Below, one piece after another: positions 48,925 to 56,728 of a stretch of 64,000 bases of DNA. Position 1 is the stretch's first letter. Each line of letters opens with the position of its first letter. A program made the position numbers and the translations under genes. This DNA comes from Sulfopaludibacter sp035606355 (GTDB taxonomy: Bacteria; Acidobacteriota; Terriglobia; Bryobacterales; Bryobacteraceae), in NCBI GenBank assembly GCA_035606355.1, contig DATNFO010000047.1, forward strand, positions 1 through 64,000. Direction: 5' to 3'. The notes beneath the pieces were generated by a model. That model made no database searches and was not told the DNA's origin. It saw only the letters and a program-made list of their open reading frames with translations.

Positions 48925-50391
48925 ATGAAAATCGGAGTACTTACTCTGATTCACTCGCTGGCTGCTTTCGCGCTGCTGGCGCAGCCGAACGGCGCGATCG
49001 AAGGCCGCGTGGTCAGCAAGGTGGATGGCAGCGGCATCGCAGGCGCGACGGTGACTGTAGGTCCGCGGACGCTGATCACCGATTCCGGCGGCGCCTTCCA
49101 TATCGATGGCCTCGCTCCTGGTCAGTTTGTCATCGGCGCGAAAATGGACGGCTACTTCCCCGCCCAAGTTCCCGCCGCTGCCGGTGGCACGGCCGCGGCA
49201 ACTGTCACCATCGCCCTCACTCCGCACGCCTTCCTCGCAGGCAAGGTGACCGGCGCCGATGGCCGCCCAACCCCCCGTGCCTCTGTCGAGGTCACCCAGG
49301 CTGTTCGCCGCACCGGCACGACTACTTACTACTGGGCGACCACCACGGGAGACGACGGCCGCTATCGCGTGGGACCTTTGCAGCCCGGCAGCTACCGTAT
49401 CCTGGCGCACGCGCCTTCCGAACAGGTGGTCAACGACACCTATTTCCCTTCGGCGCCCACTGCCGAGGACGCGCAGATAGTTGTTGTGCGAGGAGGCGAG
49501 CAACTGGGCGGCTTCGATATTCGCTTGCTTAGCGTGCCGCGTCACTCGGTGGCCGGAACAGCCTTTGACGACCACGGCGCGCCCGCGGAGGCAACGGTGG
49601 CGCTGAGTTCCTGCACTCCGGCGACGAAGCCTCACGCCACCGCGCGAACCGCACCCGATGGCAGGTTTCGATTTCCCGGAGTGCCCGAGGGCGAATGGTG
49701 TCTCACCGTGGAGGCCCTACAGTCCGGCACAAAACTCAAGGGTGGGACCACCGCAATCGTCCACGCCGATGTCTCGGACCTCGCCATTCACCTCGCAGCG
49801 CCGTTCACCTATCAGGCCACTGTGGAACCGCGGGAGCCCTGGGCCTCCACGTCGAACTCTACCCTTCCGATGCCGCAACCGGCGGGGCATACAGCAACGA
49901 ACGCGCCGGAGACGATGCAATTGTTCACTTTGCAGCCATTTATGCCGGCCGCTACAACATCAATATCTTTGGAGCCGCGCCCACACATTATCTCGAGGCG
50001 ATCCGCATCGGCGAGCAGGATGTGCTCGGCACGGAGGCGGTGCTCGCGCCCGGAGGCCCACCGATTCGCGTGATCTTTAAACCCGGCCCGGCGGCAATCA
50101 CCGGCACCGTGGAAAACGGGCGTCGCGTGCGAAGTGGTTGTGCTTCCGGAGCAGGAGGGCCTGTGGAACTTCCGCTTCATCCGGCACTCCACCTGCGACA
50201 AAAACGGCCGCTTCGAGATCGCGCTACTGCGGCCCGGCGCATCCTACGTCGTAGCGCTGGATCGAATTGAGGACACCGGTCTCGACCGGCTCTCGACCCT
50301 GCGCAGCCTTGCCGCGCTGGCGACCCCGATCGCATTGGACCCCGGCCGCAGCACCCGCATCGACTTGAAGCTCCAGCGCTGGCCGGAGTAG
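48925..50391 (+). pseudogene. Secreted carboxypeptidase-regulatory-like protein broken by two frameshifts
   Basis: From ATG 48925 the product has a signal peptide (KIGVLTLIHSLAAFALLAQ) and repeated CarboxypepD_reg sandwiches (GAIEGRVVSKVDGSGIAGAT, FLAGKVTGADGRPTPRASVE, VAGTAFDDHGAPAEATVALS). The frame loses sense near 49840 and ends at 50073. The continuation is in another frame (GLHVELYPSDAATGGAYSNE, YNINIFGAAPTHYLEAIRIG) until about 50115. The original frame then resumes (VVLPEQEGLWNFRFIRHSTC) and ends at 50391. So two compensating indels flank about 275 bases. This may be real decay or two sequencing/assembly errors. An intact protein would have about 488 residues. Confidence 0.75.
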
Positions 50392-50392
50392 C

Positions 50393-51799
50393 TTACTTCT
50401 CCGCCTCCACCCTCACCGGCCCAAATTTCTTCAATGGCTCGGCGATCTTACTCGCGTCGCCGATCACGACAATGCTCGCTAAACCCGTCGAAAGGTATCG
50501 TCGTGCCGCCGCCTGCACTTGCATCGCAGTCACACTCCGCACTTTGCTCGTATACGTCTCCAGATAGTCCTTCGGCAGGCCGAGCGTTTGGATCATATCG
50601 AGCTGCGCTGCGATGCCTTCCTGAGTCTCCAGCCGCAGGACATACATGCCGCACATGTAATCCTTGACATGCGTCAGTTCGGCCGGCGGAATCGGCTTCG
50701 CAAACACGCCATCCACTTCGGCGAGCACTTCCCTCAGCGCAGGCTCGATCACTTCATTGCGCACCTGCGTGACCGCCGTCAGCATCGCGGCATCGCGCTG
50801 CGTGGCGTATTCGGTATGTGCATCGTAAGCGTAGCCGTCGCGCTCGCGAACATCGCGAAACAGCCGCGACGCCGCTCCGGCTCCGAGAATGTCGCTGGCC
50901 ACCAGCATCGGGAAGAAATCGGGCGAATTGCGCGGCGGCGCCAATCGCGCGACGTGAATGTCGGCTTGCACGGACCCCGGCCGGTCCACCAGCACGATCT
51001 GCCGGCGCGGCGGCGGCGGCGCGATCTTCCCGGGCGCCGGCGCGGCCCGCCGCTCCCATCCCGCGAACCGGTCCGTGATCACTTTCATCAGCTCGCCGTG
51101 CGCGGGCAGACGGCCGAGCACCGTCAGCGTGGCATTCTCCGGCGTGAGGCGAGCATCGCGATACGCTGCGAGTTTGGCCGCGTCGAGCTTCGCGATGGAA
51201 CCCAGGGTTGCGGTCATGTGTCCGTACGGAGTTGTGCCATAGATCAGGCGCAGGCGCTTCTCCTCCGCCAGAAACGCCGGATCGGCCCGCTCAGCCTTCA
51301 GGCTCTCGGCCCGATTGCGTTTGTACAAATCCACTTCGCCGGCGGGGAACTCCGCATGCAGCGCGGCATCGGCCATCAGGTCCAGCAGCTTGCCGGTATT
51401 TTCCGACAGCGCATTCCCGGCCACGGTAAGCGCATCCGGCCCTGCTGCCGCGCCCACCGATCCGCCGATCGCATCCACTTCTTCAGAAAACTGCCGCGCA
51501 GTCCGCGACGCCGTGCCTTCGGTGAGAAGCGACGCCACGGCCTCGGCGAGACCGGGCAGTTCCGTGGGGTCGAAGCGCGAACCGGCCATGAAATTCAAAC
51601 GCGCGGTCACCAGCGGATAACGAGCGTCCTCGACCAGAACGATCTTGAGCCCGTTGCGCAGCGTGGTCTCCGATACCGGCGGCAATTTGTAGGGGGGAAT
51701 CGGCGGCGTGCGCGGAGGCTTGGTACGATCCACCGGTTGCGCCGCGACGCACGCGGCCATCGCGGCGGCGAATGCAAGGAATCTGAGTATGCTGCTCAC
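50393..51799 (-). CDS. M16-family peptidase-like protein, non-catalytic subunit
   Basis: The 468-residue product has a signal peptide (ILRFLAFAAAMAACVAAQ) and two M16 (pitrilysin) lobes: TLRNGLKIVLVEDARYPLVT, later IVLVDRPGSVQADIHVAR and AGAASRLFRDVRERDGYAYD. The zinc motif HxxEH expected after the first strand pair is replaced by GLAEAVASLLTEGT, so it cannot bind zinc in the normal way. M16B enzymes often work as pairs of one active and one inactive subunit. The active partner is encoded immediately upstream; its TAA stop is followed directly by this gene's GTG start. Location: periplasm. Confidence 0.9.
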   Translation of the reverse strand: MSSILRFLAFAAAMAACVAAQPVDRTKPPRTPPIPPYKLPPVSETTLRNGLKIVLVEDARYPLVTARLNFMAGSRFDPTELPGLAEAVASLLTEGTASRTARQFSEEVDAIGGSVGAAAGPDALTVAGNALSENTGKLLDLMADAALHAEFPAGEVDLYKRNRAESLKAERADPAFLAEEKRLRLIYGTTPYGHMTATLGSIAKLDAAKLAAYRDARLTPENATLTVLGRLPAHGELMKVITDRFAGWERRAAPAPGKIAPPPPRRQIVLVDRPGSVQADIHVARLAPPRNSPDFFPMLVASDILGAGAASRLFRDVRERDGYAYDAHTEYATQRDAAMLTAVTQVRNEVIEPALREVLAEVDGVFAKPIPPAELTHVKDYMCGMYVLRLETQEGIAAQLDMIQTLGLPKDYLETYTSKVRSVTAMQVQAAARRYLSTGLASIVVIGDASKIAEPLKKFGPVRVEAEK

Positions 51800-53149
51800 T
51801 TACTTGCCCTCCTCTCCGGCCGGCTGGATCTTCAGCACGGCGCGGCGCCGGGGGTTGAAATACTTCTTCGCCGCCGCCTGGATTTGTTCCGGAGTAACGG
51901 CAAGCATGCGCTCCATTTCCGTGTTGATCAGGCCGGCATCGTGGTCCGCGACTTCATATTGCGCAAGCGCTTTTGCCCTCGAAAGCGAGCTTTGCATATC
52001 TCTCAGAAATGACGCCCGCATTTGCGTTTTGACACGCTGCAACTCAGCCGCGGAGACAGGCTCGCTCTGCAGCCTGGTGAACTCATCCTGTACCTGCGCG
52101 ATCACCTGGTCAGCCGTGAAGTTGGGCTTGTACTTGATGAACAGCGCATAGGGCTCCGGATCGCGATAATCAAGCCAACCGGCAAACGGCCAGCCGAGAT
52201 CCGCTTCGTAATCGATCGCCGATTCCTTCCCCTTCACCAGGTCCATGCGGAAGCGCGAGCTGTCGCCGGCGGTCAATATGGCATCGATCATGTGAATCGC
52301 GTAAAAATCCGGGGACCGCCGCGAAGGTCCGGGATAGCCCATCACGACGCCCGGCACTCTGGCCAGCGGATCCTTATACGTTTCCTCCTTGGCTTGAAAG
52401 TCGGGCTCCGTCAGGTCGACGCGTTTCGGCGCAGGCTGCGCCGGGATATCTCCGAAGTAAGTCTCCACTAACTTCAGAGTCTCAGTAACTTGTATGTCGC
52501 CGACGATGAGCAATACGGCGTTATTCGGCGCATAGTAAGTCTTAAAGAACTTACTAACGTCGCCAAGAGTAGCCGCCTTCAGATCTTCAAAGCTGCCGAT
52601 GATGGAGTGCGAGCTTTGCCAGTTACGGAAGATCAGGGTTGGCCAGACGTCCGAAATCGCCGTATTGTAGGGCTGATTGTCGAAGTTAAGCCGCCGCTCC
52701 TGTTGCACGGCCTCCTTCTGGTTCTGCAGCTTTTCCGCGGTAATCACCAGGTCGCGCATGCGGTCCGCCTCCAGCCACAGGGCGCTCGCCAGCTTGTTGG
52801 AGGGGAGCACGTCGTAATACTCGGTGAAGTCCGGATGCGTGGATCCGTTGAGTAATCCGCCGTTGCCCTCCACCACCTCATCCTGCGTGCCCTTGGGCGC
52901 ATTCACCGAACCTTCGAACATCATGTGCTCGAACAGATGCGCGAACCCGGTGCGGCCGCGTTCTTCACTGCGCGCCCCGACGTCGTAAATCACGTACACC
53001 GACACCACGGGCGCTGCGCTATCTTTGGAGAGGACGACGCGCAAACCGTTTCCGAGCTTGTGCGCTTCAACCGGGACAACGAAGTCGCTCGCCGGACGCG
53101 CTGGAAACGCGCTCGCGAGCAGCAGGCAGAATCCCAAAAGGTGTTTCAT
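51800..53149 (-). CDS. M16-family zinc metallopeptidase, active subunit
   Basis: The 449-residue product has a signal peptide (KHLLGFCLLLASAFPARPA) and a full inverted zinc motif HLFEH (His71, His75) in GRTGFAHLFEHMMFEGSVNA, with the downstream glutamate in NQKEAVQQERRLN. The second lobe (YPGPSRRSPDFYAIHMIDAI, GDSSRFRMDLVKGKESAIDY) completes the clam-shell. It degrades small peptides in the periplasm, together with the catalytically inactive subunit encoded downstream. ATG 53149 was chosen at the signal peptide; the longer frame runs antisense through the aminotransferase gene. Confidence 0.93.
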   Translation of the reverse strand: MKHLLGFCLLLASAFPARPASDFVVPVEAHKLGNGLRVVLSKDSAAPVVSVYVIYDVGARSEERGRTGFAHLFEHMMFEGSVNAPKGTQDEVVEGNGGLLNGSTHPDFTEYYDVLPSNKLASALWLEADRMRDLVITAEKLQNQKEAVQQERRLNFDNQPYNTAISDVWPTLIFRNWQSSHSIIGSFEDLKAATLGDVSKFFKTYYAPNNAVLLIVGDIQVTETLKLVETYFGDIPAQPAPKRVDLTEPDFQAKEETYKDPLARVPGVVMGYPGPSRRSPDFYAIHMIDAILTAGDSSRFRMDLVKGKESAIDYEADLGWPFAGWLDYRDPEPYALFIKYKPNFTADQVIAQVQDEFTRLQSEPVSAAELQRVKTQMRASFLRDMQSSLSRAKALAQYEVADHDAGLINTEMERMLAVTPEQIQAAAKKYFNPRRRAVLKIQPAGEEGK

Positions 53150-53206
53150 AGAGGTTAAAGACGTGCTCCTGCCCCTCAGGATAGCATCGGCATTTTGAGC
53201 GAACTC

Positions 53207-54376
53207 ATGTTTTCGACGCGCTTTTATTGGGGTTTGGAGCAAAACCGCCTTACGCAGCTCTTGCAGGCCAAACGCCGCGCGGGTGCAGACATCCTGGACC
53301 TCACCGAGTCCAATCCGACGCGCGCCGGCCTCGATTATCCGTCCGAAATCCTGAACGCATTCGCCGATCCGCGCATCCTCACGTACGAACCTGCGCCCGC
53401 CGGAATCACCGAAGCGCGCGAGGCGGTCGCGCGGTACTACATGGCGCGCGGTATGCAGTTGCCTCTGGAGCGGATCTTGCTCACCGCGAGCACCAGCGAA
53501 GCATACACGTACCTCTTCAAGCTCCTCTGCGACGCGGGCGACGAAGTGCTTGTGCCGCGGCCATCGTATCCGCTCTTCGAATTTCTCGCCGGCATGGAAA
53601 GTGTCAAAGTCCGGCAATATCCGCTGCGGTACCACGGCGAATGGAGCATCGACATGCAGGCGCTGGACGCGCTGCTCACAGATCGAACGCGCGCCGTCAT
53701 CCTGGTAAATCCGAATAACCCCACGGGGTCGTACGTGAAGCGCGACGAACTCCACGAACTTGCGCGCCTCTGCGCCGCGCGCAACATGGCGCTGATTTCC
53801 GATGAAGTATTCGCCGACTATTCGCTTGCACGCACTCCCGGCACGGTTCCGATGATCGCGGGCTTCAACGAATGCCTGGCGTTTTCGATGAGCGGCCTCT
53901 CCAAGGTCGCGGGCCTCCCTCAAATGAAGCTCGGGTGGATCGTAGCGTCCGGTCCGCACGCGTTGCGCACCGAAGCAATGGAGAAGCTCGAGTGGATCGC
54001 GGACACCTACCTCTCCGTGAGCACGCCTGTGCAATGCGCCGCCGCGCGGCTGATCGAAATCGGCGAAACGGTGCAGCGGCAGATCCGCGAGCGCACGGAA
54101 GCGAACCTGCGCTTCGCACGGCGTGCGCTCGCCGGAACCGCGGCCAACATCCTCAACGTGGAAGCCGGATGGTACATTGTGCTGCAGGTGCCGCGCGTGC
54201 TGACTGAGGAAGAGTGGACTCTTTCCCTGCTGGAGCAGGACGACGTCCTGGTGCAGCCCGGCTTCTTCTACGACTTCGAATCCGAAGCTTACCTCGTCCT
54301 TAGCCTGCTTACAGAGCCGGCAATCTTCCGGGAAGGATTCACGCGAATAGCGCCGCGATGGCACACATCCTCCTGA
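53207..54376 (+). CDS. PLP-dependent aminotransferase, class I/II
   Basis: The 389-residue product has the fold-type I aminotransferase markers: LDLTESNPTRAG, LTASTSEAYTYLFKLLCDAG, VPRPSYPLFEFLAGM, ILVNPNNPTGSYV, LISDEVFADY (Asp-Tyr for PLP) and the PLP-lysine in SMSGLSKVAGLPQMKLGW. It probably transaminates an aromatic or aliphatic amino acid. ATG 53207 is chosen; a TTG at 53195 would add four residues. The stop overlaps the glycosyltransferase start by 19 bases, which suggests coupling. It diverges from the M16 pair. Confidence 0.92.
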   Translation: MFSTRFYWGLEQNRLTQLLQAKRRAGADILDLTESNPTRAGLDYPSEILNAFADPRILTYEPAPAGITEAREAVARYYMARGMQLPLERILLTASTSEAYTYLFKLLCDAGDEVLVPRPSYPLFEFLAGMESVKVRQYPLRYHGEWSIDMQALDALLTDRTRAVILVNPNNPTGSYVKRDELHELARLCAARNMALISDEVFADYSLARTPGTVPMIAGFNECLAFSMSGLSKVAGLPQMKLGWIVASGPHALRTEAMEKLEWIADTYLSVSTPVQCAAARLIEIGETVQRQIRERTEANLRFARRALAGTAANILNVEAGWYIVLQVPRVLTEEEWTLSLLEQDDVLVQPGFFYDFESEAYLVLSLLTEPAIFREGFTRIAPRWHTSS

Positions 54377-55620
54377 CCACTTTCGGTTCCCTCGGCGATC
54401 TTTTCCCTTACCTCGCCATCGGAATCGAACTGAAGCGCCGCGGCCACGCTGTCACCATCGCCTCGTCTCCCGTTTATGCCGCTCGCGTCGCCGAAAACGG
54501 CCTCGATTTTCATCCCGTGCGTCCTGACCTGGACCCCACCGACAGGAAATTGCTCGCAGAAGTGATGGACGCGCGCCGCGGCACCGAGCGCGTGCTGCGA
54601 TTCCTGAGCCAGGCCGTGCGCCAATCCTACGAAGACACGCTTCCGGCGGTACAGCGTGCCGACATTGTACTGACGCACCCGATCACGTTCGGCTCGGTGC
54701 TCGCGGCGGAAAAGGCCGGCGTGCCGTGGGTCTCATCCGTGCTTGCGCCCATCTCCTTTCTCTCGGCGCACGATCCGCCTGTGCCGTCGTACTCCGCGTG
54801 GATTTTAAAGGCGCGCCGTTTCGGACCGGGCGCCATGCGTGCCGTTTGGAATCTTGGCAAGACAGCCACGCGTCCATGGCTGCGTGAAGTCGTGGAATTG
54901 CGGCGCGAGCTCGGCCTGCCCGCCGATGTGCATCCTCTGTTCGGAGGGTCGGATTCTCCGATCCGCATCCTCGCGCTGTTTTCGAAATACCTTGCCGAAC
55001 CGCAGCCCGATTGGCCGCCTCAAGCGGTGGTCACCGGTTTCCCATTCTACGATCGCGGAGAGGCGCCGTCGCCGGAACTCGAGAAGTTCCTCGCAGGCGG
55101 TCCGCCGCCGGTGGTGTTCACGCTTGGGTCGTCAGCGGTTGAAGTCGCCGGCGCGTTTTATCGGGAGAGCATCGAAGCGGTAGGGCAAATCGGGGCGCGC
55201 GCGATCCTGATGGTGGGTCGCGGACCGCAGGATCTGCCGCCGAAGCTTCCGGACACCGTTCTCGCGCTCACCTACGCGCCGCATACCGCCGTGATGCCGC
55301 GCGGCGCGGCGACGGTGCATCAGGGCGGCATCGGCACTACGGCGCAGGCCATGCGCGCGGGCAAACCGATGCTGGTGGTGCCGTTCGGCCACGATCAGTT
55401 CGATAATGCCAACCGTGTGAAACGTCTCGGCGTCGCCGAAACGCTAAACCGCAGGCGCTACTCGGCAGACCGCGTGGCGCCGGTGCTTCGGCGGCTGCTC
55501 ACCACGACCTCATACGCTCAGGCGGCCGCGGAACTCGGTGCGTGCGTGCACACGGAAACCGGAGCGGCCACCGCGGCGGAGGCCATCGAACAAGCTCTGG
55601 AATCGCGCCATTCGTTATAA
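54358..55620 (+). CDS. GT1-family glycosyltransferase (MGT/UGT-like)
   Basis: The 420-residue product starts with the GT-B signature HILLTTFGSLGDLFPYLAIG and AIELKRRGHAVTIAS-like helix, and carries the donor-binding motif of the UDP-glycosyltransferase family in the C-half: PVVFTLGSSAVE, TYAPHTAVMPRGAATVHQGG, GTTAQAMRAGKPMLVVPFGH, DQFDNANRV. It transfers a sugar to a small hydrophobic acceptor, such as a lipid or secondary metabolite. It overlaps the aminotransferase gene, so both may serve one biosynthesis. The malate dehydrogenase gene follows after 38 bases. Confidence 0.92.
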   Translation: MAHILLTTFGSLGDLFPYLAIGIELKRRGHAVTIASSPVYAARVAENGLDFHPVRPDLDPTDRKLLAEVMDARRGTERVLRFLSQAVRQSYEDTLPAVQRADIVLTHPITFGSVLAAEKAGVPWVSSVLAPISFLSAHDPPVPSYSAWILKARRFGPGAMRAVWNLGKTATRPWLREVVELRRELGLPADVHPLFGGSDSPIRILALFSKYLAEPQPDWPPQAVVTGFPFYDRGEAPSPELEKFLAGGPPPVVFTLGSSAVEVAGAFYRESIEAVGQIGARAILMVGRGPQDLPPKLPDTVLALTYAPHTAVMPRGAATVHQGGIGTTAQAMRAGKPMLVVPFGHDQFDNANRVKRLGVAETLNRRRYSADRVAPVLRRLLTTTSYAQAAAELGACVHTETGAATAAEAIEQALESRHSL

Positions 55621-55658
55621 TCAGTTCGTCAAATCCGACCCAAATCAAGGAGCTTGCT

Positions 55659-56591
55659 TTGCGAAAGAAAGTTACGGTTGTAGGCGCTGGAAACGTAGGC
55701 GCGAACTGCGCCTTGCGTGTTGCCGAAAAGGAACTCGCCGATGTCGTGCTGGTGGACGTAGTGGAAGGCGTTCCGCAGGGAAAAGGACTGGACCTGTTGC
55801 AGTCCGGCCCTGTGCAGGGCTATGACGTGATGCTGACGGGCGCGAACGATTACGAGCCCACCGCGAATTCCGATGTCGCCATCATCACCGCCGGGTTTCC
55901 GCGTAAACCGGGAATGAGCCGCGACGATTTGCTGCTTGCGAATTACGATATCGTCCGCGCGGCCACCGAGCAGATTGCGAAATACTCGCCGAACTGCATC
56001 ATCATCGTGGTCACCAATCCGCTGGATGCGATGGCGCAGGCCGCGTACTGGGTTTCCAAGTTCAGCAAGAATCGCGTGGTAGGCATGGCCGGCGTGCTGG
56101 ATAGCGCCCGCTTCCGCACGTTCATCGCGCAGGAGCTAAAGGTGAGCGTGGACAACGTGACCGGCGTCGTGATGGGCGGCCATGGAGATACGATGGTGCC
56201 GCTGGTCCGCCTCAGCAACGTGTCGGGCATTCCGCTGACGGAGTTGATGGACCAGGCGACGCTCGACCGGATCGTCGACCGCACGCGCAACGGCGGAGCG
56301 GAAATCGTGAAGTACCTGAAAACAGGCAGCGCGTATTACGCTCCTTCAGCCGCCGCGGTGGAAATGGCGGAATCGATACTGAAGGATAAAAAGAAGGTGC
56401 TGCCCTGCGCTGCGCTGCTGGAAGGCGAGTATGGCATCAACGGTCTGTTCGTCGGCGTGCCCGTGAAGTTGGGCGCGCGCGGCATCGAGCAGATCTACGA
56501 AATCAAGCTGACCAGCGAAGAGCAGGCGATGCTCAAGAAGAGCGCCGATTCGGTTCAGGAGTTGGTAGACGTCATGAAGAGCAAACAGTAG
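55659..56591 (+). CDS. mdh: Malate dehydrogenase
   Basis: The 310-residue product is an LDH-like MDH: NAD loop VTVVGAGNVGANCALRVAEK, VVEGVPQGKGLDLLQSGPVQ, GFPRKPGMSRDDLL (substrate Arg), NPLDAMAQAAYWVS, VVGMAGVLDSARFRTFIAQ with the Asp-Arg pair, and active-site MGGHGDTMVPLVR (His). The arginine after GFPRK marks malate, not lactate, as the substrate. It oxidises malate to oxaloacetate in the citric acid cycle. The start TTG 55659 has AAGGAG six bases upstream; the frame upstream overlaps the glycosyltransferase and is not used. Confidence 0.96.
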   Translation: MRKKVTVVGAGNVGANCALRVAEKELADVVLVDVVEGVPQGKGLDLLQSGPVQGYDVMLTGANDYEPTANSDVAIITAGFPRKPGMSRDDLLLANYDIVRAATEQIAKYSPNCIIIVVTNPLDAMAQAAYWVSKFSKNRVVGMAGVLDSARFRTFIAQELKVSVDNVTGVVMGGHGDTMVPLVRLSNVSGIPLTELMDQATLDRIVDRTRNGGAEIVKYLKTGSAYYAPSAAAVEMAESILKDKKKVLPCAALLEGEYGINGLFVGVPVKLGARGIEQIYEIKLTSEEQAMLKKSADSVQELVDVMKSKQ

Positions 56592-56610
56592 CAGGCGCGG
56601 CATCGCTTCT

Positions 56611-56697
56611 CACCGCGGAGACGCAGAGGGCGCGGAGAGGACACAGGGATTTCAGTTTTCTCTGTGTCCTCCCGCTTTTCTCTGCGCCTCCGTGGTG
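56611..56697. repeat. Imperfect inverted repeat, 'CACCGCGGAG' type
   Basis: The outer arms 56611-56628 and 56680-56697 match at 16 of 18 positions (CACCGCGGAGACGCAGAG against CACCACGGAGGCGCAGAG on the opposite strand). Inner arms AGGACACAG (56638-56646) and CTGTGTCCT (56662-56670) pair perfectly around a short loop. I recognise the sequence class as a dispersed element often found behind genes in soil and environmental bacteria. It could end transcription of mdh and the convergent hydrolase. Confidence 0.7.
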
Positions 56698-56728
56698 AAC
56701 TGACACTGCCCAACGAACGGACACATCC

